Positions 21,850-29,952 of a DNA stretch of 54,652 nt are shown here, in pieces. Each line of letters starts with the position of its first letter. The stretch's first letter is position 1. The notes under the pieces are model-generated. The model saw only the letters and a list, made by a program, of their open reading frames with translations, had not been told where the DNA came from and made no database searches. Source of the DNA: Nocardia mexicana NBRC 108244. GTDB taxonomy: Bacteria; Actinomycetota; Actinomycetes; Mycobacteriales; Mycobacteriaceae. Where the stretch lies: contig NZ_BDBV01000106.1 of the NCBI RefSeq assembly GCF_001613165.1, positions 1-54,652 on the forward strand, read 5' to 3'. A program made the translations under genes and the position numbers.

Positions 21850-23811
21850 ATGGAAAGCGGAATATCTATCGTGCTGAATCAGGATGAGAAAATCATTCGA
21901 ACGGTGACAGTCGATGCGACCCAACGGGTTTGCCAGCCACGTTCAGAGGTATTCACCGACCCGACCGCCAGGATGCTGCTGGCAAGCGACGGCCTGACGA
22001 CGCCACTGTTGGAGGCAGCACTCGGCACGGCACTGCATATCCGGGTGCTGCGCCAGGACGTGGTATCGGCCGACCGCGTTTCGGAGACGGTGGCACAGGC
22101 GTTGCGTCTCGACGAGGACTGTGCGGCGGTCGTACGCCGCTCCGGCCTCGTCGATCCTAACCTGACCCTGGTGTCGGTGAATCATGTTGTGTCCGAACAG
22201 AGTTCGGCCACAAGATTCGGCATAGACGGTCCCGGACCGATCGGATATCACCTGACCGCTCGTGGCGTGGCCCAGTCCCGCCGAGTGTTGTGGACAGGGA
22301 TGGCACGGTGGATCGATGGCAGGCCGTGCATCGCCAAGGCCTATGTGATCGACGTCAGCAGTGCGCCGGTGTGCTACATCAAGGAATGCTTCAACCCGGA
22401 CCTGATATCGCCGGACACGTGCCCGGATTCATCCGGTAGCGGCGAGCCGGAACCCGTGCTGGTCGACGAGGCGCATGCCGGTCGGTCGAATGATCCTGGA
22501 ATTCCGCCGGCGGACAGCGGCAACCGGCCCGCCCGGCACCAGCCGCCCTGGCCGGATCCCGCAGCGGCACGGCGCAACACAGACCGGCTCCGGTCGCTGC
22601 CACCGCTCGTCAGTGCTGCCGAATGCGAGGCACTGACCACCGAACTGGCCGCCGCGGCAGCGGGGCGAGCGTTCGTCCTCCAGCTCGGAGACTGCGCGGA
22701 AACCTTCGAGATGTCCGATGTGCAGTCGCTGACCGACAGGCAGGCGCTTGCGGCAGCCTCCGCCGCGGTGCTGAGCTACGGCCGCGGCATCACGCCGGTC
22801 GTGATCGGCCGCATCGCCGGCGAATACGCGAAACCGCGGTCGCAGCCGATCGAGAAGGGCACGGGGCTGCACTCCTACCTCGGTGACATGATCAATGGGT
22901 ACAACCCCGACGCGGCGAGCAGGACACCGGACCCGGGCCGGATGGTCGATGCCTATTTCCACGCGGCGGTCACCCTGAATCACCTTCGGACCCATCCGGC
23001 CCCGCCGGTCGAGGCGACCGCGCGGCTGATTCGACACGCCGCCGACGTCTGTGATCGCCACGGTCCGGTGCGGCTGCTGCGCGATGTCGCCGACCTTCTG
23101 GATATGGCCATGACCGCATCGGACGGCGATCGGCGCGGACCGCTCCCGGGCATGCGGGTGTCACACGAGGCGCTGTTGCTCGACTACGAGCAGGCCTTGA
23201 CCCGGCGGGGGCACGACGGTCGGTGGTGGGACAGCTCGGCCCATCTCCTGTGGATCGGCGAGCGGACTCGTGATCCGGCACACGCACATATCCGCTTCGC
23301 CGAACTGATCAACAATCCCGTCGGGGTCAAACTCGGCCCCACAACCCGTCCGGCCGATGTCGCGGCACTGTGCCGCCGCCTCGATCCCGAGAGAAAACCG
23401 GGTCGGCTGACCCTCATCCCACGCCTCGGCGCCGATCGGACCGCAACGATGCTCCCCGCACTGCTGGAGGCCGCGGCAGAAACCGGGACGCCGGTGTGCT
23501 GGATCTGTGATCCCATGCACGGCAACACATTCGTGACCGAGCAGGGAATCAAGACCCGTCGTGTGGACGAGGTGACAAGCGAGATCCGGGCGTTCTTCGG
23601 CGCGTGCCGGGCCACCGGTGTCACTCCAGGCGGCCTGCACTTGGAGACGGCCCCTGAACCGGTGACCGAATGCGTCGGCGGCTGGCAGCGGCTGCGCGAA
23701 GACGAACTCGCGACGCGCTACCGCACACGATGCGATCCGCGGCTCAACGCCGCGCAGACACTGCAATGCGTCACCGTCGCGGTCGACGAGCTCGGGTCGT
23801 GGCCGCTATAG
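21850..23811 (+). CDS. Fusion: chorismate-lyase-like (DUF98) domain and class II DAHP synthase
   Basis: Residues about 35-187 resemble DUF98 chorismate lyases: LLASDGLTTPLLEAALG, VVRRSGLVDP with a candidate substrate arginine (96/97), and KAYVIDVSS then YIKECFNPDL with a glutamate (179) where UbiC has its catalytic Glu. After a Pro-rich linker, residues about 245-653 are a class II DAHP synthase: LQLGDCAETF (Cys282), RIAGEYAKPRS, GDMINGYNPDA, IGERTR, NPVGVKLGP, CDPMHGNTF (His), GGLHLET (Glu) and CDPRLN (Asp), which are the metal ligands known in the tuberculosis enzyme. The N-terminal extension and some internal helices of the feedback-regulated enzyme are missing, as in PhzC-type forms. One protein could thus open the shikimate pathway and cleave chorismate to hydroxybenzoate plus pyruvate. 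The ribosome binding site at 21850 is weak. Confidence 0.85.
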   Translation: MESGISIVLNQDEKIIRTVTVDATQRVCQPRSEVFTDPTARMLLASDGLTTPLLEAALGTALHIRVLRQDVVSADRVSETVAQALRLDEDCAAVVRRSGLVDPNLTLVSVNHVVSEQSSATRFGIDGPGPIGYHLTARGVAQSRRVLWTGMARWIDGRPCIAKAYVIDVSSAPVCYIKECFNPDLISPDTCPDSSGSGEPEPVLVDEAHAGRSNDPGIPPADSGNRPARHQPPWPDPAAARRNTDRLRSLPPLVSAAECEALTTELAAAAAGRAFVLQLGDCAETFEMSDVQSLTDRQALAAASAAVLSYGRGITPVVIGRIAGEYAKPRSQPIEKGTGLHSYLGDMINGYNPDAASRTPDPGRMVDAYFHAAVTLNHLRTHPAPPVEATARLIRHAADVCDRHGPVRLLRDVADLLDMAMTASDGDRRGPLPGMRVSHEALLLDYEQALTRRGHDGRWWDSSAHLLWIGERTRDPAHAHIRFAELINNPVGVKLGPTTRPADVAALCRRLDPERKPGRLTLIPRLGADRTATMLPALLEAAAETGTPVCWICDPMHGNTFVTEQGIKTRRVDEVTSEIRAFFGACRATGVTPGGLHLETAPEPVTECVGGWQRLREDELATRYRTRCDPRLNAAQTLQCVTVAVDELGSWPL

Positions 23812-23906
23812 GCGGTCGCGGAGCGAAGGGACCGACGCCCGCTTCTCTCTGAACGATAAACGCGGACCGGCCGGTGATCCGTAGCGCGAAGCGAGCCGAG
23901 GCCCCT

Positions 23907-23937
23907 CGCCGCGTCCGCCTTCCTGGCGGACGCGGCG
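23907..23937. terminator. Strong hairpin terminator between the two convergent island genes
   Basis: CGCCGCGTCCGCC (23907-23919) pairs perfectly with GGCGGACGCGGCG (23925-23937) around a 5-base loop. It sits between the convergent stops at 23811 and 23976, so it can end both transcripts. There is no U-tract. Confidence 0.75.
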
Positions 23938-23975
23938 GGACAAGTGTTGCGCCGGAACATGTTCGGCCGAGCGAA

Positions 23976-25193
23976 CTACAGCGCCGAACTGGTCCTCCGG
24001 TAGCCGTCGCCGATCACTCGTAGCTCATCGGGCGTCACCACATCTTCGATCCGATCGAAGCCGCGGGGAGCACGCTCGGCCACGAGCCGCAGGATCCGAT
24101 CCATCGGAATGTCCCGGTTCGCCAGAACGGTCTCGTTCGCCGGCGCCAGCCGCGCGGCTTCGTAGGCTGCCAGACCGGCCGCCGGGTCGGCGGCGTCCGC
24201 AAGCGCGATGGCCAACGCCCGAGCGTCGAGTATCGCCTGGGAACCTCCGTTGGAACCAACCGGATACATCGGATGCGCGGCATCGCCCATCAGCGTGATC
24301 CGGCCGAATGTCCACCGCGGCACCGGATCCCGGTCGACCATAGGATACTCGAGAATCCGCTCGCTGCCCGCGATCACCGAACCCACATCCAGGCCCGCCA
24401 GTTCCCAGCCGTCATAATGCGGCAGCACATCCTCGAGCCGGCCGCGATGATCCCAGCTCGCGACCGCATCGCCGATCTTCGGCAGCCGGACCTCCGCGAC
24501 CCAATTGATCAGGGCACGGCCCCGCTGCCGGGCAGCCTGCGATATCGGGTAGGCGACAAATTTCGCAGCGTGATTACTCCCCCCGAAGATCATGGTCGCA
24601 CCGGAACCGAACGGCCGGGCCATCGTGGTGCCCCGCCACATACGGATGCCATTCCATGAGGGCTCCGGCTCGTGCGGATACAGACCGGCCCGAACCGCGG
24701 AGTGCAGTCCGTCGGCGCCGATCAGCACTCCCGAATCGAACTCGACGGTGGTATCGCGGACTCGATCGTGGAATATGCTGTGCACTCCGTCCTCGTTCTG
24801 AGTCGCGGAGACGAACCGCAGGCCGGTACGCACGGCACTCGGTCCGAGCCGCTCCCGCACCGACCGCAGCAGCATGTCTTGCAACTCGCCGCGGTGAACG
24901 GAGTATTGCGGCCAGCGATGCCCTGCCGCCATGCCGCGGAGTTCGCGCCAGATCTCGTTACCCCATCGATCGAAATGCACCACCTCGGCCGTCGGAATGG
25001 CCGTGGTGGCCAACTGTTCCCCCAAACCCAATTCGATGAGTTCCGCAGTAGCGTGTGGGAGCAGATTTATTCCGACGCCCAGCGGTCGCATTTCGGTGAC
25101 CGAATCCACGACGACCGCCTCGATACCCATCGCGTGCAGGCTCAAAACCGCCGACAAGCCGGCTATACCGCCGCCGACCACCAAGACTTTCAT
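23976..25193 (-). CDS. PhzS-like FAD-dependent aromatic monooxygenase (group A)
   Basis: The 405-residue protein starts with the FAD dinucleotide motif VLVVGGGIAGLSAVLSL and has the later GADGLHSAVRA and GRITLMGDAAHPMYPVGSNGGSQAILDA motifs of group A flavin monooxygenases. The phrases EMRPLGVGINLLPHA, PQYSVHRGELQDMLL, MWRGTTMARPF and YPMVDRDPVPRW resemble, from memory, the phenazine enzyme PhzS, which decarboxylatively hydroxylates an aromatic acid. Related enzymes act on salicylate and 4-hydroxybenzoate. Next to a chorismate-lyase/DAHP synthase fusion, a hydroxybenzoate is a sensible substrate; this is inference. ATG at 25193 fits the family start, with a weak GGTGTGG ahead. Confidence 0.85.
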   Translation of the reverse strand: MKVLVVGGGIAGLSAVLSLHAMGIEAVVVDSVTEMRPLGVGINLLPHATAELIELGLGEQLATTAIPTAEVVHFDRWGNEIWRELRGMAAGHRWPQYSVHRGELQDMLLRSVRERLGPSAVRTGLRFVSATQNEDGVHSIFHDRVRDTTVEFDSGVLIGADGLHSAVRAGLYPHEPEPSWNGIRMWRGTTMARPFGSGATMIFGGSNHAAKFVAYPISQAARQRGRALINWVAEVRLPKIGDAVASWDHRGRLEDVLPHYDGWELAGLDVGSVIAGSERILEYPMVDRDPVPRWTFGRITLMGDAAHPMYPVGSNGGSQAILDARALAIALADAADPAAGLAAYEAARLAPANETVLANRDIPMDRILRLVAERAPRGFDRIEDVVTPDELRVIGDGYRRTSSAL

Positions 25194-25440
25194 CACCACA
25201 CCGCCCCACTCGGTCCGGACCGATTACAGAACCGGGCAGCCACATCTGCGTAACCATCGCAGGTCATCGACCCGTCAATCACATGTAATACCCACGGAAC
25301 CGAATGAAGCCTCACGTCCGCAGTATGCGGCAGTACTGATAACACGGCATCAGCATACGCCAAAGGAAATACCTTCGATCCCACCAGAGATAAATCTGGC
25401 GCCCGCCATCGAAAATTTACCTTTGAATAACAAATTCGAA

Positions 25441-25462
25441 GCCGAGACTTAATTGTCTCGGC
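25441..25462. terminator. Perfect hairpin at the right end of the inserted segment
   Basis: GCCGAGAC (25441-25448) and GTCTCGGC (25455-25462) form an 8-bp stem with the loop TTAATT, 11 bp before the right repeat copy. It lies in the 402-bp gap 25194-25595, which also holds AT-rich sequence and the repeat but no gene. It may insulate the island or be part of the incoming element. Confidence 0.45.
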
Positions 25463-25473
25463 AAGTGCGTGAC

Positions 25474-25526
25474 ACATCGAATCCCTCCGCAGAATCGTGA
25501 CCGCGGTGCTCGGCGACAACGCCTGA
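25474..25526 (+). pseudogene. Truncated 3' end of the TetR gene (right repeat copy)
   Basis: The frame reads IESLRRIVTAVLGDNA then TGA, matching the C-terminus of the intact TetR gene at 20692-21276 with one changed residue. Upstream similarity stops at 25474. It is the right-hand remnant of the insertion event. Confidence 0.8.
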
Positions 25527-25640
25527 CGGCGGTCGGCGCGAGATCCGCTGCGGCTCAGCACGTCCGGCGGGCCGCACTGCCGTATATTGCGCGGCATGCC
25601 CAGTGATGCCCAGTTGAAGGTTCAGAACGCCGTGCACCGC
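25474..25640. repeat. Right copy of the 167-bp direct repeat
   Basis: It matches 21224-21390 at 162 of 167 positions. Three of the five differences cluster in the third to fifth codons of the nitroreductase reading frame. Confidence 0.9.
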
Positions 25641-26027
25641 GCGCTGCTCAAGATCAGCGGCGGACGGCTGGGCCGGACCATCGTGGGGATGCCCGCCCTC
25701 GAACTCACCACCACCGGCCGCAAGTCCGGCGAACCGCGCAGGGTCATGCTGACCGCGCCGATCATCGACGACGAGACGATCGTGATAGTGGCGTCGCGCG
25801 GCGGCGATCCCACGCATCCCGCGTGGTATCTGAATCTGCGGGACAACCCCGCCGTCGAGGTGTCGATGCAGAGCGGCCCCCGGCGTCCGATGACGGCAAG
25901 GATCGCCACCGAGGAGGAGCGCGCCGCGCTGTGGCCCCGGGTCGTCGAGGCATTCAAGGGCTACGGCGACTATCAGCGCAAGACCAACCGCGAGATTCCG
26001 CTGGTGCTGTTGACACCGAACAAGTAA
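25596..26027 (+). CDS. Deazaflavin (F420)-dependent nitroreductase family protein
   Basis: The 143-residue protein has the DDN/Rv3547-type signature: LELTTTGRKSGEPRRVMLTAP, VIVASRGGDPTHPAWYLNLRDNPAVEV and a C-terminal RKTNREIPLVLLTP. Members bind coenzyme F420 and reduce quinones or nitro compounds in mycobacteria and relatives. ATG at 25596 has TATATT at 25583-25588, seven bases before it, and no ribosome binding site, so the transcript is probably leaderless. The gene originally seems to have followed the TetR gene at 20692; an inserted segment now separates them, leaving a truncated copy at 21346. Confidence 0.9.
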   Translation: MPSDAQLKVQNAVHRALLKISGGRLGRTIVGMPALELTTTGRKSGEPRRVMLTAPIIDDETIVIVASRGGDPTHPAWYLNLRDNPAVEVSMQSGPRRPMTARIATEEERAALWPRVVEAFKGYGDYQRKTNREIPLVLLTPNK

Positions 26028-26032
26028 GGCGC

Positions 26033-26572
26033 TCAGCTCCTTCGGCGGAAGGCTCGCACCTTCGCCTGGTTGCCGCACGTCTCCATCGAGCACCAGGTGC
26101 GTGACCTGTTGCGCGAATGGTCGTAGTACGCCCAGCGGCAGTCGGGGTTCCGGCACGCCTTCAGCCGACCCCAGGTGCCGTCGGCGCTCGCGGCCGCCAC
26201 GATCGCCAGGAGGCGCGCGAGGGCGGCGTCGGCCGACTCCCGGGCGCGGGGCACCACCTGCGGCGCACCCGTCACCGACTGCACCACCAGCGGCAGATCT
26301 CGCGCCAGGTCGTCCAGATCGCCGACGTCGACATCGGGGTCTTCCCTGCTGATCAGCAACGCCCGCAACCCTTCTCGCAGCCGGACGGCCCGGCGCAGAT
26401 CGGCGTCCCGCACCGGGCGGTCCCCCGCCGGTAGGTCGCGCTCGGCCAACCAGCGGCGCAGCGCGCCCGCGTCGGCGAGGTCGTCGGTTCCGTACACCAG
26501 GCTGCGCGTATTGATCAGGTCCTCCACCCAGCGCAACGGCAGCGGCGCGGTCGACGGATCCTTCGGATGCAT
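26033..26572 (-). CDS. ABATE/CGNR zinc-finger protein (putative stress regulator)
   Basis: The 179-residue protein has an N-terminal ABATE region (DLINTRSLVYGTDDLADAGALRRWL) and the C-terminal zinc finger CRNPDCRWAYYDHSRNRSRTWCSMETCGNQAKVRAFRRR. The four cysteines and the YYDxSRNRSRxWC core are kept; the usual final CGNR reads CGNQ. Such proteins are thought to bind DNA, but their roles are little known. The gene is divergent from an MFS exporter with only 56 bp between the starts, so it may regulate that transporter. Confidence 0.88.
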   Translation of the reverse strand: MHPKDPSTAPLPLRWVEDLINTRSLVYGTDDLADAGALRRWLAERDLPAGDRPVRDADLRRAVRLREGLRALLISREDPDVDVGDLDDLARDLPLVVQSVTGAPQVVPRARESADAALARLLAIVAAASADGTWGRLKACRNPDCRWAYYDHSRNRSRTWCSMETCGNQAKVRAFRRRS

Positions 26573-26592
26573 ACCCCTATCGTAACCATCTA

Positions 26593-26621
26593 TTGACAGA
26601 CACCGGTGTCGTAACCAGCAT
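26593..26621 (+). promoter_or_regulatory. Promoter with a perfect palindrome in its spacer, before the MFS gene
   Basis: TTGACA (26593-26598) is a consensus -35. A 17-base spacer leads to CAGCAT (26616-26621), seven bases before the ATG at 26629, so the transcript is probably leaderless. The spacer begins with the perfect 12-bp palindrome GACACCGGTGTC (26599-26610), where a repressor would exclude RNA polymerase. Confidence 0.55.
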
Positions 26622-26628
26622 TGGTTCT

Positions 26629-27915
26629 ATGACGGTTACAGCCCGAATTCCCTCCGAGACCGCACGACGCGGCGGCTGGCCGACGGCGCTGTTCCTCGGC
26701 GCGTTCGCCGTCGCATGTACCGAATTCGTGCCGGTCGGCCTGCTTCCGCAGATCGTGAACGACCTGCACATCACCCCGGGCACGGCCGGTCAGCTGGTGA
26801 CGGCGAACGCCCTCGCCCTGGCCGTCGGCGCGCCGATCCTCGCGGCCGTATTCGCCGGGGCGGATCGGCGCCGGGTGCTCATGGTCACCCTGACGGTTTT
26901 CGCCGCGGGGCACGTGATGGCCGGACTGGCGCCGAGCTATCCCGTACTGCTCGCATCCCGCCTGATCAGCGGCGCCACGATGGGCCTCTACCTCGCGACC
27001 GCCATCGCCACCGCCGCCCGGCTCGCCCCCGAACCCCGCCGCGCCCGGACGATCGCGACGATCGTCGCCGGTGTCAGCACCGCCACCGCGCTCGGCGTAC
27101 CGGTCAGCACCCTGCTCGGCCAGGGCCTGAGCTGGCGCCTCGCGCTCGGCGGTCTGGCCGTGCCCGCTCTCGTCGCCCTGGCGCTGAACCACCGCCTGCT
27201 GCCGTCGCTGGGCGGCGACGAATCCCATTCGCAGCGAGAGCGATTCGCCGCGCTGCGCGGCCGCCCGGTGCTGCTCGGACTCGGCGCGATCGTGGTGTTC
27301 TGGGGCGCCTCGTTCACCGTATTCACCTATCTCGCACCGCTTTTGCATGCTCGCGCGGGACTGGGCGGCGCGGCGGTCACCGGCGTGCTGTTCCTCGCCG
27401 GACTGGGGGCGGTGGCGGGCAATCTGCTGGGCGGGCGGCTTGCCGACGCGCGGCCCCGGGCGGCCCTCGCGGGTACCGCGGCCGTGACCGCGGCGGCCCT
27501 CCTGCTCATTCTGCCCGCTACGTCGTCACCCCTCGGAGCCGTTGTGCTCGTGGCGATCTGGCAGCTCGCCGCGTGGTCGTTCGTGCCCGTGATCCAGTCC
27601 GTGCTGTTCCGCGCCGCGGGGCCGGGCGGCGAGCTGGCGCTGTCGTTCGCGGTATCCGGATTCAATATCGGCATCGTGATCGGCGCGGGCCTCGGCGGCG
27701 TCGCGATCGACCGGGCAGGACTGTCGGCGGTGGCCGCCCTCGGCGGCGGACTGTCGGTAATGGCCCTTGCCTTGGTCGTCTCGCTGATCCGCGCTCGGCC
27801 GGGGCCGGGCACACGGATCCGTGCCGGGCGTCCGTGCCCGCACCGGCTGGCTGGCGCCTCCGGCCCTCCTGCTACTACCGTGGGGCCGGTTCGGAACCCC
27901 GATCCCTGGGAGTGA
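26629..27915 (+). CDS. MFS drug/arabinose-type efflux transporter (DHA1)
   Basis: The 428-residue protein has 12 predicted membrane segments and DHA1 features: FAVACTEFVPVGLLPQI in the first helix, VGAPILAAVFAGADRRRVL in the 2-3 loop, ASRLISGATMGLYLA and GVPVSTLLGQGLSWRLALG (motif C-like) in helix 5. It resembles the Cmr/AraJ-like exporters. ATG at 26629 is preferred to the TTG at 26593, which is part of the -35 box. It is divergent from the CGNR gene and its stop abuts the next gene. Confidence 0.88.
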   Translation: MTVTARIPSETARRGGWPTALFLGAFAVACTEFVPVGLLPQIVNDLHITPGTAGQLVTANALALAVGAPILAAVFAGADRRRVLMVTLTVFAAGHVMAGLAPSYPVLLASRLISGATMGLYLATAIATAARLAPEPRRARTIATIVAGVSTATALGVPVSTLLGQGLSWRLALGGLAVPALVALALNHRLLPSLGGDESHSQRERFAALRGRPVLLGLGAIVVFWGASFTVFTYLAPLLHARAGLGGAAVTGVLFLAGLGAVAGNLLGGRLADARPRAALAGTAAVTAAALLLILPATSSPLGAVVLVAIWQLAAWSFVPVIQSVLFRAAGPGGELALSFAVSGFNIGIVIGAGLGGVAIDRAGLSAVAALGGGLSVMALALVVSLIRARPGPGTRIRAGRPCPHRLAGASGPPATTVGPVRNPDPWE

Positions 27916-27917
27916 GC

Positions 27918-29219
27918 GTGTCGGTATCGACGATCGAGGACGTGGCGACGCCGTCCTCGAGCGACGTCGTCCCGCAGCGCCGCCCCATCCCGGCCGCGGC
28001 GTTCTGGACGCTCCTCGCACTGGGTGTGGTGGCCGGCGGGTATTACGTCAAGCAGGTCATCGAGGCGCCGCCGATTCTGCTGCATCTGAAGGATCTGGGC
28101 GTCTATCAGATCGCCGCGAATCGCGTGGTCGACGGCGTGTCCATCTACGACACCCCGCTGCTGGGCAATACGCGCGGCGTCTGGGAGTTCGTCTACACCC
28201 CGTTCGCCGCGCTGGTGTTCCTGCCGCTGGTGGCGCTGCGCGGCGACCTGTTCACCTACGCGGGCGCGTTCGGCGATTTCGCGATGCTCACCGCGTCGTG
28301 CTGGGCGGCCCTGTCGATGCTCGGCTACCGGCGCGACCTGCGGCTGCTGGTGACGGGAGTCTCGGCCGCCGGGCTGCTGGTGTGGTGCGAGCCGGTGCGC
28401 GAGACGATGGCGTTCGGGCAGATCAACATCTTCCTGCTGCTGCTCGTGCTGGCGGATACGGCGCTGCCCGACTCCTCCCGCTGGAAGGGCGTGCTGACCG
28501 GCATCGCGGCCGGAATCAAGCTGACTCCCGCGTTCTTCGTCGTCTACTTCCTGGTCACCCGCCGGTACCGGGCCGCCGCGACGGCGACGGCGACGTGCGT
28601 CGCGACCGTGCTCATCGGTGTCGCCGCGCTGCCGAAGGATTCGCTGACATTCTGGAGCGGCGCGTTCGCCGACCCGACCCGCGTGGGCGTTCCCGAGAAT
28701 CCGCAGAACGAATCACTGCGCGGGATGGTCGCCCGGACCATCGGCGTCGCGGGCACGAACCAGCTGCTCTGGCTGCTCGGCGCCGTCGCGGTGGCCGCGA
28801 TCTGCCTGGTGCTGGCGCGGCGGCTGTCGCTGACCGGGCACGAGCTGCCCGCGGTGGTGCTGGTCGGGCTCACCACGACCGCGGTGTCGCCGTACAGCTG
28901 GCTGCACCACTGGGTCTGGCTGGCTCCGCTGCTGGTCTACCTGACCGACCTGGCGGTGCGCCGCCGTGGACCGGCCGCACCGCTCGGCTTGGGCGTGGCG
29001 CTGGTGGTCGCGTCGGGCGGAGTGCTGTCCTTCTACGACCCCACGATGAGCAGCATCATCGCCCTACCCTCCCGGGCCCACCTCGGCGTGATCTATCACA
29101 ACGCCTACATCTGGCTGACGCTCGCGCTGTTCGTGGCCGCCGCCTATTACCTGCGGCGTGCGACCAACCGAGCCGACACCTCGACGCCCGCCGCCGCAGG
29201 TCGACCACGTCCGTCGTGA
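27918..29219 (+). CDS. GT87-family membrane mannosyltransferase (polyprenol-phosphate-mannose dependent)
   Basis: The 433-residue protein is a multi-pass GT-C glycosyltransferase. It has the DLGVYQIAANRVVDG loop early on, GVWEFVYTPFAALVF, FGQINIFLLLLVLAD, ITAGIKLTPA-type IAAGIKLTPAFFVVYFL and SPYSWLHHWVWLAPLLVY, all typical of the family that builds lipomannan/lipoarabinomannan-type glycans in mycobacteria and relatives. GTG at 27918 has GGGAG five bases before it; GTG at 27912 overlaps the preceding stop as GTGA. Close spacing suggests co-transcription with the exporter. Confidence 0.85.
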   Translation: MSVSTIEDVATPSSSDVVPQRRPIPAAAFWTLLALGVVAGGYYVKQVIEAPPILLHLKDLGVYQIAANRVVDGVSIYDTPLLGNTRGVWEFVYTPFAALVFLPLVALRGDLFTYAGAFGDFAMLTASCWAALSMLGYRRDLRLLVTGVSAAGLLVWCEPVRETMAFGQINIFLLLLVLADTALPDSSRWKGVLTGIAAGIKLTPAFFVVYFLVTRRYRAAATATATCVATVLIGVAALPKDSLTFWSGAFADPTRVGVPENPQNESLRGMVARTIGVAGTNQLLWLLGAVAVAAICLVLARRLSLTGHELPAVVLVGLTTTAVSPYSWLHHWVWLAPLLVYLTDLAVRRRGPAAPLGLGVALVVASGGVLSFYDPTMSSIIALPSRAHLGVIYHNAYIWLTLALFVAAAYYLRRATNRADTSTPAAAGRPRPS

Positions 29220-29246
29220 CGGCGTTCGCTGCCGCGCGGTCGCGCA

Positions 29247-29741
29247 CTACCTGATCGGCTGGGTGATGCCGTTGTGCTCGTCGTTGACCAGGTGGAATGC
29301 CGTGGCCAGGTCGTCGATTACGGCCTGCCACGCGTCCTGGCTGCCGATGCCGTGGGGATCGCGGGACAGGGCCAGCAACGCGGTAGCGGCGTCGACGGCT
29401 TGGACGGCGGCGGCCAGCAGCGCGGGGATCGGGTCCGGTCCACTGCGGGACACGAGGGTCGCGATGCGATCGCGCAACCAGCGAGCATCGAACTGGGCCT
29501 GTTCGGACAGGCCCCGCTCCCCCGGCATGGCGGGCACGACGGCACTGGCGGCCGACCACCGGCGCTCGGTCTCGCCGAGCGGCGCCGCCACGATCACCTC
29601 CCGCAATTCATTGCTGATCACACGGTGCAGCAAACCGGCCAGCTCGGCATGTTCGACCGACGGATCCGGCGCTGTCCCACCGGTCGTCCCGCCGACCTGC
29701 AGAACCGCCAGCACCGCCCGCAACTGCGCAGTCGTCGCCAC
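29247..29741 (-). CDS. Hypothetical helical protein
   Basis: The 164-residue product is rich in Ala and Leu and looks all-helical, with no signal peptide, membrane segment or cysteine. GTG at 29741 is chosen because GAGGGGG lies four bases before it; the frame extends to 29819 without a better site. I recognise no family. It is convergent with the mannosyltransferase, 27 bp away. The 211 bp upstream (29742-29952) hold no gene. Confidence 0.6.
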   Translation of the reverse strand: MATTAQLRAVLAVLQVGGTTGGTAPDPSVEHAELAGLLHRVISNELREVIVAAPLGETERRWSAASAVVPAMPGERGLSEQAQFDARWLRDRIATLVSRSGPDPIPALLAAAVQAVDAATALLALSRDPHGIGSQDAWQAVIDDLATAFHLVNDEHNGITQPIR

Positions 29742-29952
29742 ACGACCCCCTCGTGTACCGGCTCTCTGGTCGGAGACCGGTGTCGTCCCGTTCACCGCGA
29801 CACGGACGGATGGGATCACCAGCCCGAACCGCCATCGCGCTCACGCGGGCATACTCTCAGCAATCAGAGGGGTTGTCTATCGGAATCGAACGCGAATCCC
29901 ACAATCTGGACCAACGCGCCCCGGCGCCGCAACCGGACAGCAGACGGCATCC

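Larger units (their letters stand above)
21391..25473. other. Inserted segment (small genomic island) with shikimate/chorismate-type genes
   Basis: About 4.1 kb lies between the two repeat copies. Its ends (roughly 21440-21790 and 25260-25470) are visibly AT-richer than the surroundings. It carries two convergent genes with a strong hairpin between them. No integrase, transposase or short terminal inverted repeats are seen. The pattern fits single-crossover integration of a circular molecule that carried a homologous stretch, or an insertion with long target duplication. Confidence 0.7.

Noticed and set aside
21850..22420. N-terminal domain of the DAHP synthase fusion read as a UTRA ligand-binding domain
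   Set aside because: The UTRA fold is related to chorismate lyase, but there is no GntR DNA-binding part, and the LLASDG, VRRSGLVDP and KECFNP stretches fit DUF98 better. It remains the main alternative.
21391..25473. A transposon or prophage as carrier of the island
   Set aside because: No transposase, integrase, terminal inverted repeats or phage genes are present, and the flanking repeats are far longer than transposon target duplications.
29870..29920. A second tRNA-like hairpin near GGAATCGAACGCGAATCC
   Set aside because: The arms have mismatches and the rest of a cloverleaf is absent.
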